46,363 bases of DNA from Bacteroidaceae bacterium (lineage in GTDB: Bacteria > Bacteroidota > Bacteroidia > Bacteroidales > Bacteroidaceae): positions 1-46,363 of the forward strand of contig JAFSWM010000092.1 of NCBI GenBank assembly GCA_017444485.1. The letters run 5' to 3'. A program made the position numbers and the translations under genes. The notes under the pieces are model-generated. The model saw nothing but the letters and a program-made list of their open reading frames with translations, did not search any database and was not told the origin of the DNA. Shown piece after piece: positions 46,350 to 46,363 of the stretch (positions within the stretch are counted from its first letter, which is position 1; each line of letters starts with the position of its first letter).

Positions 46350-46363
46350 GGGGAGATTGCACG

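Overview
The window looks like a chromosomal segment of a Bacteroidales bacterium (Bacteroidota). Three things point there: promoters of the form TTGG or TTTG, a 19-20 base spacer, then TAnnTTTG; zinc-free types of L36 and S14; and families typical of the order (DMP19-like protein, small T9SS-type sorting domain, TonB-C protein, Bacteroidetes-type phage tape measure and integrase). I cannot name the genus.

Region 1 (about 1-17150) is an integrated, phage-derived element. At its left edge, on the minus strand, is an RloA/AbiLi-type ATPase followed two bases later by the start of an RloB/AbiLii-like gene cut by the window edge. After about 0.8 kb of AT-rich non-coding DNA comes a plus-strand block: a fibre-like protein, a portal-like protein, an adaptor-like protein, a possible tail chaperone, a possible tail terminator, an HK97-gp10-like protein, a 1463-residue tape measure and a 726-residue tail-tip or baseplate protein. 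Two cargo (moron) genes are set into this block. One is an ArdA antirestriction protein with its own terminator. The other is a uracil-DNA-glycosylase-superfamily-like protein with its own promoter and terminator. A minus-strand tyrosine integrase closes the element, next to three repeats of GGGTATCCCA. No terminase, major capsid, protease or tail-tube gene is visible.

Region 2 (17185-26471, minus strand) begins with a tRNA-Asp that has a clear promoter and terminator. Beyond it is a seven-gene run read leftward from one promoter at 26441-26471: DMP19-like protein, smpB, a B12-dependent methionine synthase without the reactivation domain, a lipoprotein, an SLBB polysaccharide export protein broken by one in-frame TGA, a Wzz-like chain-length protein and a membrane-anchored FMN-binding protein. 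The last four look like an envelope or exopolysaccharide module.

Region 3 (26823-41759, minus strand) is the S10-spc-alpha ribosomal supercluster from rplC to rplQ, including secY, map, infA and rpoA. It has a promoter and a roughly 160-base leader before rplC and a strong terminator after rplQ. rpsJ is not in its usual place before rplC.

Region 4 (41760-46363) holds a GTG-start ECF sigma factor, a single-span protein that may be its partner and a secreted helical protein; a tiny secreted protein made almost only of a sorting-like domain; and a TonB-C protein. A nucleotide-sugar epimerase, divergent from the TonB-C gene, runs off the right edge just after an in-frame TGA.
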